Positions 8,421-17,019 of a DNA stretch of 64,000 nucleotides are shown one piece after another. The stretch comes from Pseudarthrobacter sp. fls2-241-R2A-127 (GTDB taxonomy: Bacteria > Actinomycetota > Actinomycetes > Actinomycetales > Micrococcaceae), in the NCBI RefSeq assembly GCF_030209355.1, contig NZ_JARVSF010000023.1:62001-126000 (forward strand), given 5' to 3'. Below the pieces are notes generated by a model. It searched no databases, had not been told where the DNA came from, and was given only the letters and a program-made list of their open reading frames with translations. Position 1 is the first letter of the stretch. Every line of letters starts with the position of its first letter. A program made the position numbers and the translations under genes.

Positions 8421-8599
8421 TTAGGTATGGGACCAATCTCCTGTAGAGTTGAGCCTGTTGTTGTGTTTATGCAGTTGGTAGTTCAGGCAGTACGCGCGGT
8501 CGAAAGTCCGTGTTCTTCTGAAGTAGCGGTTTTTGAACACCCCACGCCGGAGGGCCCGAAAGTCGGGATTTTCCCTCCACCTTCACGAAGGACAAAATA
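8421..8599 (+). promoter_or_regulatory. Promoter and long leader of the cold-shock gene
   Basis: The 317-bp gap between the tfoX-like start and the cold-shock start holds no gene. A possible -10 TAGAGT is at 8444-8449, with TTAGGT at 8421-8426 as a weak -35 (17-bp spacer). This would give an untranslated leader of about 140 nt, as is usual for cspA genes. Near its 3' end a two-part hairpin can form: GGAGGG (8549-8554) with CCCTCC (8573-8578), and inside it CCCGA (8555-8559) with TCGGG (8563-8567). GAAGGAC follows as the ribosome binding site. The leader's regulatory role is inferred. Confidence 0.45.
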
Positions 8600-8803
8600 A
8601 TGGCTACTGGTACCGTCAAATGGTTTAACGCTGAAAAGGGCTTCGGCTTCATTTCCCCGGACGACTCCTCGCAGGACGTTTTCGCGCACTACTCCGCGAT
8701 CAACTCCAACGGCTTCCGCTCCCTCGAAGAGAACCAGAAGGTTTCCTTCGACACCGAGCAGGGCCCCAAGGGTCCCCAGGCTACCAACATCCAGGCTCTC
8801 TAA
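8600..8803 (+). CDS. cspA: Cold-shock protein, CspA family
   Basis: The 67-residue single cold-shock domain carries the RNP1-like KGFGFIS and RNP2-like VFAHYSAI nucleic-acid-binding motifs and begins TGTVKWFN. The family binds single-stranded RNA and DNA, acting as an RNA chaperone and antiterminator in the cytoplasm. Length and sequence are typical of Micrococcaceae CspA. The start is ATG at 8600 with GAAGGAC about 8 bases upstream. It is monocistronic, with a long 5' leader and a strong terminator 31 bp after the stop. Whether it is cold-induced or constitutive cannot be told. Confidence 0.97.
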   Translation: MATGTVKWFNAEKGFGFISPDDSSQDVFAHYSAINSNGFRSLEENQKVSFDTEQGPKGPQATNIQAL

Positions 8804-8834
8804 TTTCTTAGGGTTCCGGGACCGTTAGGTTTCC

Positions 8835-8871
8835 AGCAGGGCTTGCCGTTACCGGCAAGCCCTGCTTTTTG
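8835..8871 (+). terminator. Intrinsic terminator of the cold-shock gene
   Basis: A perfect 14-bp stem (8835-8848 with 8853-8866) closes a TTAC tetraloop and is followed by a run of T residues at 8866-8871. It lies 31 bp after the stop codon. Confidence 0.93.
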
Positions 8872-8928
8872 TTAACCCGGGTGTGCGGGTTCCCGGCCAC
8901 CCTGCTCCCATGGGCGGCCGGCGCCGGG

Positions 8929-9351
8929 TCAACCGAGCTCGGCGAGGACGGCGGCAACCCTGCGGGCGCGTGTCCCTTCGGTCCGTGCCCCGGTCACGGC
9001 CAGCACATGGCGCCGCTGATTGCTGTAGGAGAGGGACTGGAAACGCTCCGCCGCGGCAGGACTGGCGGCCAGGTCTTCAGGTACGTCCACCGACCGCGGG
9101 GCATCGTCCCGGATCAGATCCACGGCCACCTCATCGCCGGCGTTGATGCCCGCGAGCTTGCGGATCTCCGCGCTCACCGGAACCTTGGGCACGCCTTTCA
9201 TGGTGGCCACCGTACTCGGGTATTCCACCTCGTTGATGGTGACGCGGACAGGGATGCGCTTGCCTCCGCCGAGGGCGTCGACCACGTCGTCAGGGACGCG
9301 GATGCCGGTGGCAGTGGCGCCGTCGAGCTGGACGGTGGCGGTGAACTTCAT
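8929..9351 (-). CDS. DUF1905/YdeI-type domain protein
   Basis: The protein has 140 residues. The N-terminal half (about 1-85) begins MKFTATVQLDGATATGIRVP and matches the DUF1905 beta-barrel fold. The C-terminal part (about 90-140), with LAASPAAAERFQSLSYSNQRR, matches the YdeI/OmpD-associated helical segment. The biochemical role is unknown. The start ATG at 9351 has AGGAG about 7 bases upstream; the frame stays open upstream but without a site. The gene is monocistronic, converges on the cspA terminator and is divergent from the cupredoxin gene. Confidence 0.82.
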   Translation of the reverse strand: MKFTATVQLDGATATGIRVPDDVVDALGGGKRIPVRVTINEVEYPSTVATMKGVPKVPVSAEIRKLAGINAGDEVAVDLIRDDAPRSVDVPEDLAASPAAAERFQSLSYSNQRRHVLAVTGARTEGTRARRVAAVLAELG

Positions 9352-9724
9352 GGTTGGCTCCTGGAAGAGTTGCGGCCGGACGAATGCTGCGATGAACAAG
9401 TCCACCACGGACCCCGTACCCGAGGACAGCGGTTTGCCTTCTCGACAAACGTCGGTTGAAGGAGCAATCTGAAAGGTGCGAGCCCCTGCCGCGTGGCAAG
9501 CCACGGCGGCGGCGTGTGAACAAAAAAGATTCAACCTCTGCGACACCAGTTGGGGTGGTGCATGTCCGGCGCATTGACGCGCCGGAACCGGTGCCCGTGC
9601 CCCCAGGCCGGGCGTCCGGCACCCTGTTACTCCAAAATCAGTGGCCTGTTCGGCCCGTGGGTTGAGTTGGACCGGCTACCGCTGCATCGGCCTCGGGCCG
9701 AATACCGTTCAAGAGAGCGTTGCC
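9352..9724. other. Intergenic region between divergent genes
   Basis: This 373-bp stretch separates the DUF1905 gene (minus) from the cupredoxin gene (plus) and must carry both promoters. I see no convincing gene in it. The frame upstream of the cupredoxin start is open but has no ribosome binding site or signal peptide of its own. Confidence 0.5.
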
Positions 9725-10678
9725 ATGAAGCAAAACCGGGGAAACACAACAAGATTCAACAAACTCGCATTTATTGTCGCCTTCGCTGTCGCATTACTGG
9801 CCTCCATGGCCGCGGCGGGTCCGGCATCGGCCAGCGGCTGGGGCCCGCGGACCTGGCAGGTACAGGTGGGCTCTGAGTCCCGCGACATGGAAATCCAGGG
9901 AATGTCATTCCTTCCGTCGGAGATCTTTATCAATGAGCACGACACCATCACCTGGGAGGCAAACGCCGCGGAGATCCACACGGTGACCTTCCTGGCGGCC
10001 GGCCAGCCGCTGGAGCCTTTCAACCCGTTCAACGCCGATGAGCTGCTCAAGCGCGGCGGGGACAGCTACGACGGGCACTCGTACTACAACTCCGGCCTCC
10101 TTTCGAACGTCACGGTGCCGGGTTTCCCTGTCACCACAAGCTACAGCCTGACGTTCCCGCGGGAGGGCGACTTCACCTATTACTGCCTGGTCCACGGCGA
10201 GGTAATGAAGGGCATGGTCCACGTCCGCGAACATGGCACCGACTACCCGTACAGCCAAGCTGACTACAACAAGGCATCACGGGCCCAGGCCCGGGCCATC
10301 CTCCAGGACGGGCACCAGCTCGACGCTTCGCTGGCAGCACAGGCCACCAACCATCGGGTCCTCGCCGGCGGCGACGACGGCGTTGCAATGGTCATGCGCT
10401 TCGTCCGGCCCAGCGTGACGGTGCATGTGGGCGAAACAGTGGTGTTCGCCAACACCGGGATGGGTGCGCCCCACACGGTCACCTTCGGCACCGAACCGGC
10501 GAATATCTTCGCTCCGTCGGGAACGCCGACGAACTTCACTGGTGGCGACCTCAACTCCGGCATCATTCCGCCGGGCGGCGAGTTCTCAGTGACTTTCACG
10601 GCTGCGGGGACGTTCAAGTACATCTGCGCACTCCATGACTTTATGGGCATGATGGGCCAGGTGAAGGTGGTCGACTGA
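9725..10678 (+). CDS. Secreted protein with two cupredoxin (type-1 copper) domains
   Basis: The 317-residue protein begins with a Sec signal peptide (basic start, hydrophobic stretch about 15-30, cleavage near ASA). Domain 1 has the copper ligands His (in EIHTVTF) and Cys-His-Met (in YYCLVHGEVMKGMVHV). Domain 2 repeats the pattern with His (in APHTVTF) and Cys-His-Met (in YICALHDFMGMMG). Both domains thus keep a full His-Cys-His-Met blue-copper site. It is probably an exported electron carrier or copper-binding protein. The ATG at 9725 is chosen because the signal peptide starts there; GAGAG upstream is a weak site. No oxidase gene is adjacent, so the redox partner is unknown. Confidence 0.88.
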   Translation: MKQNRGNTTRFNKLAFIVAFAVALLASMAAAGPASASGWGPRTWQVQVGSESRDMEIQGMSFLPSEIFINEHDTITWEANAAEIHTVTFLAAGQPLEPFNPFNADELLKRGGDSYDGHSYYNSGLLSNVTVPGFPVTTSYSLTFPREGDFTYYCLVHGEVMKGMVHVREHGTDYPYSQADYNKASRAQARAILQDGHQLDASLAAQATNHRVLAGGDDGVAMVMRFVRPSVTVHVGETVVFANTGMGAPHTVTFGTEPANIFAPSGTPTNFTGGDLNSGIIPPGGEFSVTFTAAGTFKYICALHDFMGMMGQVKVVD

Positions 10679-10691
10679 CAACCAACTGCAG

Positions 10692-10732
10692 CGATGGTCC
10701 GGCCGGGGCGGTGCTTTCCGGCCGGACCATCG
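10692..10732. terminator. Bidirectional hairpin between convergent genes
   Basis: A perfect 15-bp GC-rich stem (10692-10706 with 10718-10732) with an 11-nt loop lies between the cupredoxin and sialidase-like stop codons. There is no T-run, so termination in either direction is likely but not certain. Confidence 0.7.
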
Positions 10733-10736
10733 GCGC

Positions 10737-12215
10737 CTACCGTGTGATCACACTGAATACCGCGTCGGTCCGGTTGAGGGTGTTTGCGTCGTTGGCCCGT
10801 ATGGACAGCGATGCGAAGGATGAACCGCTGGCCGCCAGTCCTGCGTAGTCACCTACGAAGAACCCTCGGGCCGAGGGCGCGGTCATCATGTCCGATGGGC
10901 CATGGACGTGTGTTTCGCCCCCGAGAGCAAGGGATCCCACGGGGGAGGAGGTGAACCAGTAATCGGTTGGCAGCGTACTGGTGTTCCCGGCGGTGAGGCT
11001 CCGGAAGTCGTAGTATGCCACCGCGACGTTCCCGCCGGCGACGCGAACGCTGGGGGTGAACGCCGGGACGCCGTGGGGAGTGTTGGCCCGCTGCGGTGCG
11101 CTCCAGGTTACGCCGCCGTCAGTCGACGTCGAGATCGCGATTTCGTCGTAGCGGCCGCCATTGAATCGTGAATCCTGCCACACAACGTACAGTTGCCCGG
11201 TGGCGGGATCTACGGCCGGCTCCGGGATAATGTCACCTGTCCGGACAGGCGCTCCGGTGTTCGGGTCGGTAACCCCGGCAGTGTCCAGCTTCGCGATGAC
11301 CTGAGGCGCCGTCCAGCTGGTGCCACCGTCTGTCGATTTGGTGTAGGCCACGTTGAGGCCGTGCAACTTGTCGATACCGTTTTGGCCCGTGCCCAGGATG
11401 AGGTCGAAGAAGTTGTACAGTGTCCCGTCCGCGCCCACCACGATCTGGTTGCCGATGGTCTGCTGTTTGTTGTCGGTGGGAACGATGACCGCCGGGGCGC
11501 TCCAGGTGACGCCCGCGTCTGTCGTCTTGGAGAAGAGCGTCGGTCCCGTGTAGGCGGCAGCGTGGGCCGCTGACCGCGGATTGTCGGTCGGAGATACGAG
11601 ACGATCCCACACGGCGTAGGCGGTGCCAGGAACCTGGGGGTCGGCCGTGACCGACTCCTTGTCATTGAAGAACTGGGCCGATCCGAGGTCTTCAATCAAG
11701 GCTTGTGGCGTACTCCATGTTGCTCCGCCATCGTGCGAGGTCGAGGCGAGGACAGCATTGTCGTAGCCGACACCCTGGAAAGAGATGGACACCGAATATG
11801 CCGTGCCGTCCGGTCCGATCGAGACCCAGGGGTCGGACGCGCGGTCGTAGCGGGTGGGGTCTCCGGGGGCGCACACCGAGAACGGCTGTGCTGCCTCATT
11901 CCAGGTCTTGCCCCCGTTCGTGGAGTATCCGGCCACAAGGCCCCGCGCTCCGCCGTCCGACCAGCGGTCCTGCTGCCACACCCCAATAATGTTGTTGGAG
12001 TGTTGCGGATTGACGGCAACCCAAGGCTCGACCTCGGCGTTCGTGTAGTTCACGGCGCCCGGCGCGGAGCCTGCATTGCAGCTTGAGAACGGGCTGGGTC
12101 CGCTGGTAACCGTTGGGGGAGTGAGCGTCGCGGCTGCGGCTCCGCTCATGTTTAGGATGAGTGCTGCCGGCAGCATGGTGAGCAATGCGGCTGCGCGCGC
12201 GTATCTCTGGATCAC
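10737..12215 (-). CDS. Secreted sialidase-like beta-propeller with Asp-boxes
   Basis: The 492-residue protein has a Sec signal peptide (about 1-28, ending AAA). Five Asp-box-like motifs (S-x-D-x-G-x-x-W) are spread along the chain: STNGGKTW, SHDGGATW, TTDAGVTW, STDGGTSW and STDGGVTW. This indicates a six-bladed BNR propeller as in exo-alpha-sialidases. The family includes both true sialidases and unrelated propellers. I did not identify the arginine triad or the Tyr/Glu pair with confidence, so activity is unproven. The start is GTG at 12215 with TAGGA about 8 bases upstream. It has its own promoter region and shares a terminator with the cupredoxin gene. Confidence 0.78.
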   Translation of the reverse strand: MIQRYARAAALLTMLPAALILNMSGAAAATLTPPTVTSGPSPFSSCNAGSAPGAVNYTNAEVEPWVAVNPQHSNNIIGVWQQDRWSDGGARGLVAGYSTNGGKTWNEAAQPFSVCAPGDPTRYDRASDPWVSIGPDGTAYSVSISFQGVGYDNAVLASTSHDGGATWSTPQALIEDLGSAQFFNDKESVTADPQVPGTAYAVWDRLVSPTDNPRSAAHAAAYTGPTLFSKTTDAGVTWSAPAVIVPTDNKQQTIGNQIVVGADGTLYNFFDLILGTGQNGIDKLHGLNVAYTKSTDGGTSWTAPQVIAKLDTAGVTDPNTGAPVRTGDIIPEPAVDPATGQLYVVWQDSRFNGGRYDEIAISTSTDGGVTWSAPQRANTPHGVPAFTPSVRVAGGNVAVAYYDFRSLTAGNTSTLPTDYWFTSSPVGSLALGGETHVHGPSDMMTAPSARGFFVGDYAGLAASGSSFASLSIRANDANTLNRTDAVFSVITR

Positions 12216-12656
12216 TGGGTTTTCCTATCGGGGAAAGGTCTGATGCGGCGACGACCCCAAGGGGCCGTACAGGAGACCGGTGCGTTCCACAAAGAACCAA
12301 TGTTGGGAGTCAGGGAACGCTCGGCACGAGGGCACGGAGCCGGCCCTGCGGGGAAGCCCGCTGAGCCGGGGTTGGACGCGTCCGCTGTTCGTGGGAGCAG
12401 GCCACAAGGTCCGTCGGTTCCGGCGTCGGTGCCCGCAGCGGATAGGTTTGCGGAAGGCCTGGATCCGGCGGCGCCGCTTGTCCATGCAGTAAAGAGCACC
12501 ATACGGTTGTTCACCACGCAAGGGCGCGCGTCCGGCAGATTCGGGTAGTCGAAGGGCATCAGATCCATGCCCTGCCGGGAACACCGTGCGCCCCGCCGTC
12601 GTTGTTTCCGTTGGTGTGCTTTTCCGGTGCGCCGCCCGCCGACCGAAGGACACCCC
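12216..12656. other. Intergenic region without a recognised gene
   Basis: These 441 bp separate the sialidase-like gene (minus) and the SDR gene (plus). Short open frames exist on both strands but lack ribosome binding sites and recognisable protein features. The region presumably holds the two divergent promoters; I could not pick out a convincing -35/-10 pair. Confidence 0.4.
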
Positions 12657-13481
12657 TTGACTCCTCGCACCATCGTGATTACCGGCGCCAGCGACGGGAT
12701 CGGCGCGGCAGCCGCCCGGACGCTGGCCAAGGCAGGGGAACAGGTGGTCGTCGTCGGCCGGTCTGCGGAGAAGACCCGCGCCCTGGCCGCTGAGATCGGC
12801 GCGGACCACCACCTGGCCGACTTCGCGGACCTGGCCCAGGTCCGTGCCCTGGCCGACACCCTGCGCTCCACCTACCCCCGCATCGACGTCCTGGCCAACA
12901 ACGCCGGCGGCATGATGGGCAAGCGCACGCTCACCGTGGACGGCAACGAGCTGACATTCCAGGTCAACCACCTGGCCCCGTTCCTGCTCACCACCTCCCT
13001 TATGGACACGCTGACCGCCAGCAACGCGAAGATCATCAACACCGCCAGCGCCGCCAACTTCTCCGGCAAAGTAGACCTGTTCGACCTCAACGCCGAGCAC
13101 GGGTACCGCACCTTCCGCGCCTACGGCACGGGCAAGCTGGCCAACATCCTCTTCACCTCCGAGCTGCACCGCCGCTTCCACGAACAAGGAATCACGACGG
13201 CGGCCTTCCACCCGGGCGTGGTGCGCACCAACTTCGCGGCGAACTCCAGCAGCCCCTTCCGGCACGCCTACAAGAGCGTGGCCAACCGCTTCATGCTCAG
13301 CCCCGACCAGGGTGCCGACACCATGCTGTGGCTCATCAAGGGGACGGCCGGTACCGACTGGATTTCCGGCGCCTATTACGCCAAGCGCGCCCTGGCCAAA
13401 GCCAACCGGCAGGCCTACGACGCCGACCTGGCACGCGGGCTGTGGGAGAAGAGCGAAGAACTGGTTAAAGCCGCAGCCTAA
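12657..13481 (+). CDS. Short-chain dehydrogenase/reductase (SDR)
   Basis: The 274-residue protein has the classical or extended SDR cofactor motif TGASDGIG near the N-terminus, NNAGG, and an active-site YGTGK (YxxxK) preceded by a Ser in NTASAANFSG. The arginine in VVGRSAEKTR suggests NADP(H) preference. It resembles the retinol dehydrogenase/WW-domain oxidoreductase-like branch; the substrate is unknown. The TTG start at 12657 is chosen because AAGGA lies 6 bases upstream and the nucleotide-binding strand starts right after it; an upstream in-frame ATG lacks a site. It appears monocistronic. Confidence 0.85.
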   Translation: MTPRTIVITGASDGIGAAAARTLAKAGEQVVVVGRSAEKTRALAAEIGADHHLADFADLAQVRALADTLRSTYPRIDVLANNAGGMMGKRTLTVDGNELTFQVNHLAPFLLTTSLMDTLTASNAKIINTASAANFSGKVDLFDLNAEHGYRTFRAYGTGKLANILFTSELHRRFHEQGITTAAFHPGVVRTNFAANSSSPFRHAYKSVANRFMLSPDQGADTMLWLIKGTAGTDWISGAYYAKRALAKANRQAYDADLARGLWEKSEELVKAAA

Positions 13482-13601
13482 GCCGCGGCTGAGGTGCGGG
13501 GACTGATGATCTGCGAGGAGGCTCCCAAATAACCCCTCCGGTTCAGGCCGGGTTGGCCGGCCCGTCGGTTCCCGTTCACCGGCTGTCGCGAGGCTCTCTT
13601 G

Positions 13602-15164
13602 GTGAGTTCACCATGCAAAGCCCACGAGGGCGAAAGTATTTCCCTGTCCCCTTCCCGCCGCGGATTCCTGGCGGCCGCGCTGGCCGGCGCCGCCGTATCG
13701 CTGGCCCCCATGTCATTCGCGGCCGCGGACGCGGGCACCAGCAAGACCCAGACCATCACCGGCCACCTCGATCCTGGTGCCGCCGACTTTGTGTACCTCC
13801 CTGTCCAGGTCCCGGCCGGGGTCAACAAGATCAGCGTGTCCTACAGCTACAGCAAGCCCACGGTCGCTCCGGGGCTGCTGTCCAATGCCTGCGACATCGG
13901 CGTCTTTGACGAAAAGGGCACCGACGTTGCGGGCAAGGGGTTCCGCGGCTGGTCGGGCGGCTTCCGGACCGAGTTCTTCATCAGTGCCGCCGAAGCTACC
14001 CCCGGCTACCTTCCCGGACCTGTCGGCAAGGGCACCTGGAACATCGCCCTGGGCCCCTACCAGGTAGCCGACCAGGGCATGGACTACACCGTCAATGTCA
14101 CCCTTGAGTACGGTGCCGACGGCAAGCCGTTCCAGCCGCAGTATCCGCCGAGGCAGGTCGCCGGCCGGGGCGCGGCCTGGTACCGGGGGGACGCGCATCT
14201 TCACACCATCTACTCGGACGGCAAGCGCACCCCCGCCGAGGTCGCGGCCGGCGCACGCGCAGCGAAGCTCGATTTCATGATCAGCACCGACCACAACACC
14301 CCTGCCTCCCACGGCATCTGGGGTCCGCTGGCCGGGGACGACCTGCTGATCCTCACCGGCGAGGAAGTCACCACCCGCAACGGCCACTACCTTGCCCTGG
14401 GGATTGAACCCGGGGACTGGATCGACTGGCGCTACCGCGCCCGCGACAAGGGCTTCGAGCAGGAGGCGCAGCACATCCACGCGTCCGGTGGACTGGTGGT
14501 CCCGGCGCACCCCTACTGCCCCTATGTCGCATGCCGCTGGAAGTTCGGCTACGACGACGCGGACGCCGTCGAGGTGTGGACCGGTCCGTGGACCGCCGAT
14601 GACGAGTACGCCATCAACACCTGGGACTCCATGCTGGCCCACTCCGTCCGCACCGGCGGCCGCTGGGTCCCGGCCATGGGCAACAGCGACGCGCACAGCG
14701 AGCCCCAGGTCATCGGCCTGCCGCACAACGTGGTCAACGCCGCAGCGCTCTCCCATGACGCCGTCCTGGAGGGCATCCGCAACGGGCGCAGCTGGATCGC
14801 CGAGTCCGCCGGCATCTCCCTGGACTTCAGCGTGTCCGCGGGCGGACGGAAGGCAGGTGTCGGGGAGCGGCTGGACGTCAAGGCCGACTCACCGGTGACG
14901 GTCAGCCTCGACGTCACCGGCGTCCCCAACGGCGTCATCCGCATCATCACCGACGAAGGGCAGACCCAGCAGGTCACCCTGCCGGCCTCGGGCCAAGGAA
15001 CCCATACCTGGGTCACCACCGCGCAGCTCTCCGCCTACGTCCGGGCCGAGGTACGCCACCCCATGGCCGACGGCAGTGCCAGCAACGGCACCAACATGGG
15101 CACGACGTTGCTGCTTGGCCCCATGGCCGCGCTGACCAACCCGATCTTCCTCGGCGGAAAATAA
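13602..15164 (+). CDS. Tat-exported CehA/McbA-family PHP metallohydrolase
   Basis: The protein is about 520 residues long. The N-terminus has a twin-arginine signal (SRRGFLAAALAGAAVSL), so it is exported folded. A beta-rich N-terminal domain (about 45-185) precedes a PHP domain with the full metal-ligand set: DAHLHTIYSDG, ISTDHNT, TGEEVT, VPAHPYCP and GNSDAH. The family uses two or three metal ions to cleave phosphoesters or carbamates (CehA is a carbaryl hydrolase). A short beta-domain ends the chain. GTG 13602 has GAGG 8 bases upstream; TTG 13599 is an alternative. It converges with the phospholipase C-like gene, which hints at organophosphate scavenging. Confidence 0.83.
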   Translation: MSSPCKAHEGESISLSPSRRGFLAAALAGAAVSLAPMSFAAADAGTSKTQTITGHLDPGAADFVYLPVQVPAGVNKISVSYSYSKPTVAPGLLSNACDIGVFDEKGTDVAGKGFRGWSGGFRTEFFISAAEATPGYLPGPVGKGTWNIALGPYQVADQGMDYTVNVTLEYGADGKPFQPQYPPRQVAGRGAAWYRGDAHLHTIYSDGKRTPAEVAAGARAAKLDFMISTDHNTPASHGIWGPLAGDDLLILTGEEVTTRNGHYLALGIEPGDWIDWRYRARDKGFEQEAQHIHASGGLVVPAHPYCPYVACRWKFGYDDADAVEVWTGPWTADDEYAINTWDSMLAHSVRTGGRWVPAMGNSDAHSEPQVIGLPHNVVNAAALSHDAVLEGIRNGRSWIAESAGISLDFSVSAGGRKAGVGERLDVKADSPVTVSLDVTGVPNGVIRIITDEGQTQQVTLPASGQGTHTWVTTAQLSAYVRAEVRHPMADGSASNGTNMGTTLLLGPMAALTNPIFLGGK

Positions 15165-15172
15165 GCTTCACC

Positions 15173-15226
15173 GTTAAACACCAGGGGCCGGGCCGCGAAT
15201 TCGCGGCCCGGCCCCTGGTGTTTAAC
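15173..15226. terminator. Perfect 54-bp palindrome acting as a bidirectional terminator
   Basis: The two 27-base halves (15173-15199 and 15200-15226) are exact reverse complements. They form a 25-bp stem around AATT between the convergent PHP hydrolase and phosphoesterase genes. The ends are AT-rich (GTTAAAC/GTTTAAC), giving a short T-rich tail in both directions. Confidence 0.9.
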
Positions 15227-15240
15227 CCGTGGGGGAGAGG

Positions 15241-16959
15241 TCAGTGGCCGGAGTTGTCCGATCCGCTGCCCTGGACGTTGCCGTTGTGGCTGATGGAGGC
15301 GACGGCGCCGGACTGTTCGTTCAGGAGCACCTTGTCGTTGCGCTCATGGTGGAAGTTGAACATGGCGTCCACCGATCCTGCTGCAGCGTCGGCCGAGGAG
15401 TCACCGATCTGGCCGGTGTGCCAGTTGTCCTCGATGAACCGCAGGATGGAGGCCTGGTCGGTTTCGGTGTGGTCCACGAAGTTCTTCTTCGCGTACGGAG
15501 AGATGACCACCAGCGGCTGCCGGGGGCCGGGGCCGCAACGGTCGGCGTAGCCGCCTGCCACCGGGACGCCGTTCGCGGCGGCATTCAGGCACCATGCGGC
15601 GTCGTCGGATCCGGTGGAGGCGTTCTTCGGCTGGGTGGCGACGTGGTCGTACCAGCCGTCGGAGTCGTCATAGGCGAGCACGATGGCGGTGTTGTCCCAG
15701 TTCTTGGACTGCTGGATCTGGTTGACGGTCTTGGTGATGAAGTTCTGCTCGTCCACGGGATCCGAGTACGCCGCGTGGCCGTCCTGGAACATCCCCGCTT
15801 TGAGGAAGGAGACTGCGGGCATGTTGTCGCTGTCCACCACCTTGCTGAAGTCAGTCAGGTCGTACTGGTGGTTGGCCTGGCCATCGTGGCCGATCTCCGC
15901 GTCGGAGGCCGGGGCCAGGTGGTGCGGGTTGGCCGTGGACTTGTAGTACTGGAACGGCTGGTGATGCGGGGAGTAGTCCACCACGGAGGCGCCGGCAGCG
16001 TTGGTGTGGCTGGTCAGGCACGACGCCGGGGCCGTGGCCGTCGCGGGGGTGGTGGGGGCGAAGCCGCCCTGGAACCATCCCCAGGATGTTCCCTGGGCGT
16101 TGAGCAGGTCGCCGATGTTCCTGCCGGTCATGCCGGCCAGGTTGTTGGCCTTGGCGTGGCTGTTGTTGGAGCAGTCGTCGTAGACGGGGTCGGGGTCATT
16201 GATCACGGTGCCCACGCCGTTGGCGTCCGGCTGCCGCACGGCGCTGCTTCCAGCGGCCGGCGTGGCGACGGGCGCTCCGGCGGCGTCGTACTCCTTGACG
16301 CCGTGGGTTTGGCCCGAGACCAGGTTCAGCGCGCCGGGGGTGGACGGGCCGAAGACGGTGCTGAAGTGGTTGTCGCTCATGGCGTAGTTCTGGGCGTAGT
16401 TCCAGATGCCGGTGACCGTGTTTCCGTCGTAGTAATCCATGGTCAGGCCGGGACGTCCGTATTGGTTGGTGCCGCACGCGTCACGGCTGGTGAACTGGAC
16501 GAACTTGTCCATCGCCCCGCCGTTGTAGGCGTTCTGTTCGGCTTTGTAGCCGTGGTCCTGGTCGCAGGTGACGGCCTGCATGGGGGAGAGCCGCGCGGGC
16601 TGGACGGAGTTGGGGTTCTTCGGTGCCATCAGTCCTGCATTGGCCAGGGTGTTGATGTCCTTGGGGGTGTCCTGCGAGGCGGTGAACTTGGCTGCCGGGG
16701 CACCGGAGCCCTGCTGGGTTTCCCCTGCGGTGTTCGCCGCGTTGGGGTAGGTGGCGAAGTAGTGGTCGAATGACACGTTCTCCTGGAAGAGCACCACCAC
16801 GTGCTTGATCGGCGTCGCCGTGTCGTCGTGGGTGCCGGCGGTGGCCGGGGCGGCGCCGAAGCCGACCAGCCCGGCGGTCAGTGCGGAGGCGGCCAAGGCG
16901 GCCGCGCCGGTGGCGGCGGTGACGCTTTTCCTGGTGAATCTGGGTGCCGGATAAGGCAT
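15241..16959 (-). CDS. Secreted phospholipase C/acid phosphatase-type phosphoesterase
   Basis: The 572-residue protein has a long Sec signal peptide (about 1-42, ending ATA). It matches the bacterial phospholipase C/AcpA phosphoesterase family. Near the N-terminus VVVLFQENVSFDHYFATYP is the metal and nucleophile region, AMSDNHFSTVFGPSTPG is the middle motif, and YDDSDGWYDHV lies late. It probably cleaves phosphate or phosphocholine from lipids or organic phosphates outside the cell. The DUF6454 gene lies 60 bp upstream on the same strand, so the two are probably one operon. Substrate specificity is not readable. The C-terminus (SGSDNSGH) is short, so no extra binding domains are present. Confidence 0.87.
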   Translation of the reverse strand: MPYPAPRFTRKSVTAATGAAALAASALTAGLVGFGAAPATAGTHDDTATPIKHVVVLFQENVSFDHYFATYPNAANTAGETQQGSGAPAAKFTASQDTPKDINTLANAGLMAPKNPNSVQPARLSPMQAVTCDQDHGYKAEQNAYNGGAMDKFVQFTSRDACGTNQYGRPGLTMDYYDGNTVTGIWNYAQNYAMSDNHFSTVFGPSTPGALNLVSGQTHGVKEYDAAGAPVATPAAGSSAVRQPDANGVGTVINDPDPVYDDCSNNSHAKANNLAGMTGRNIGDLLNAQGTSWGWFQGGFAPTTPATATAPASCLTSHTNAAGASVVDYSPHHQPFQYYKSTANPHHLAPASDAEIGHDGQANHQYDLTDFSKVVDSDNMPAVSFLKAGMFQDGHAAYSDPVDEQNFITKTVNQIQQSKNWDNTAIVLAYDDSDGWYDHVATQPKNASTGSDDAAWCLNAAANGVPVAGGYADRCGPGPRQPLVVISPYAKKNFVDHTETDQASILRFIEDNWHTGQIGDSSADAAAGSVDAMFNFHHERNDKVLLNEQSGAVASISHNGNVQGSGSDNSGH

Positions 16960-17019
16960 GGGGTATCCAATCGTTCCTGTGGGGTGTACCGCCGCGGCTT
17001 GCGGCAGGTGCGGGGAGTG

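Noticed and set aside
15229..16773. 514-codon open frame antisense to the phosphoesterase
   Set aside because: It is Gly/Val-rich with no domain, and the minus-strand protein has a signal peptide and active-site motifs.
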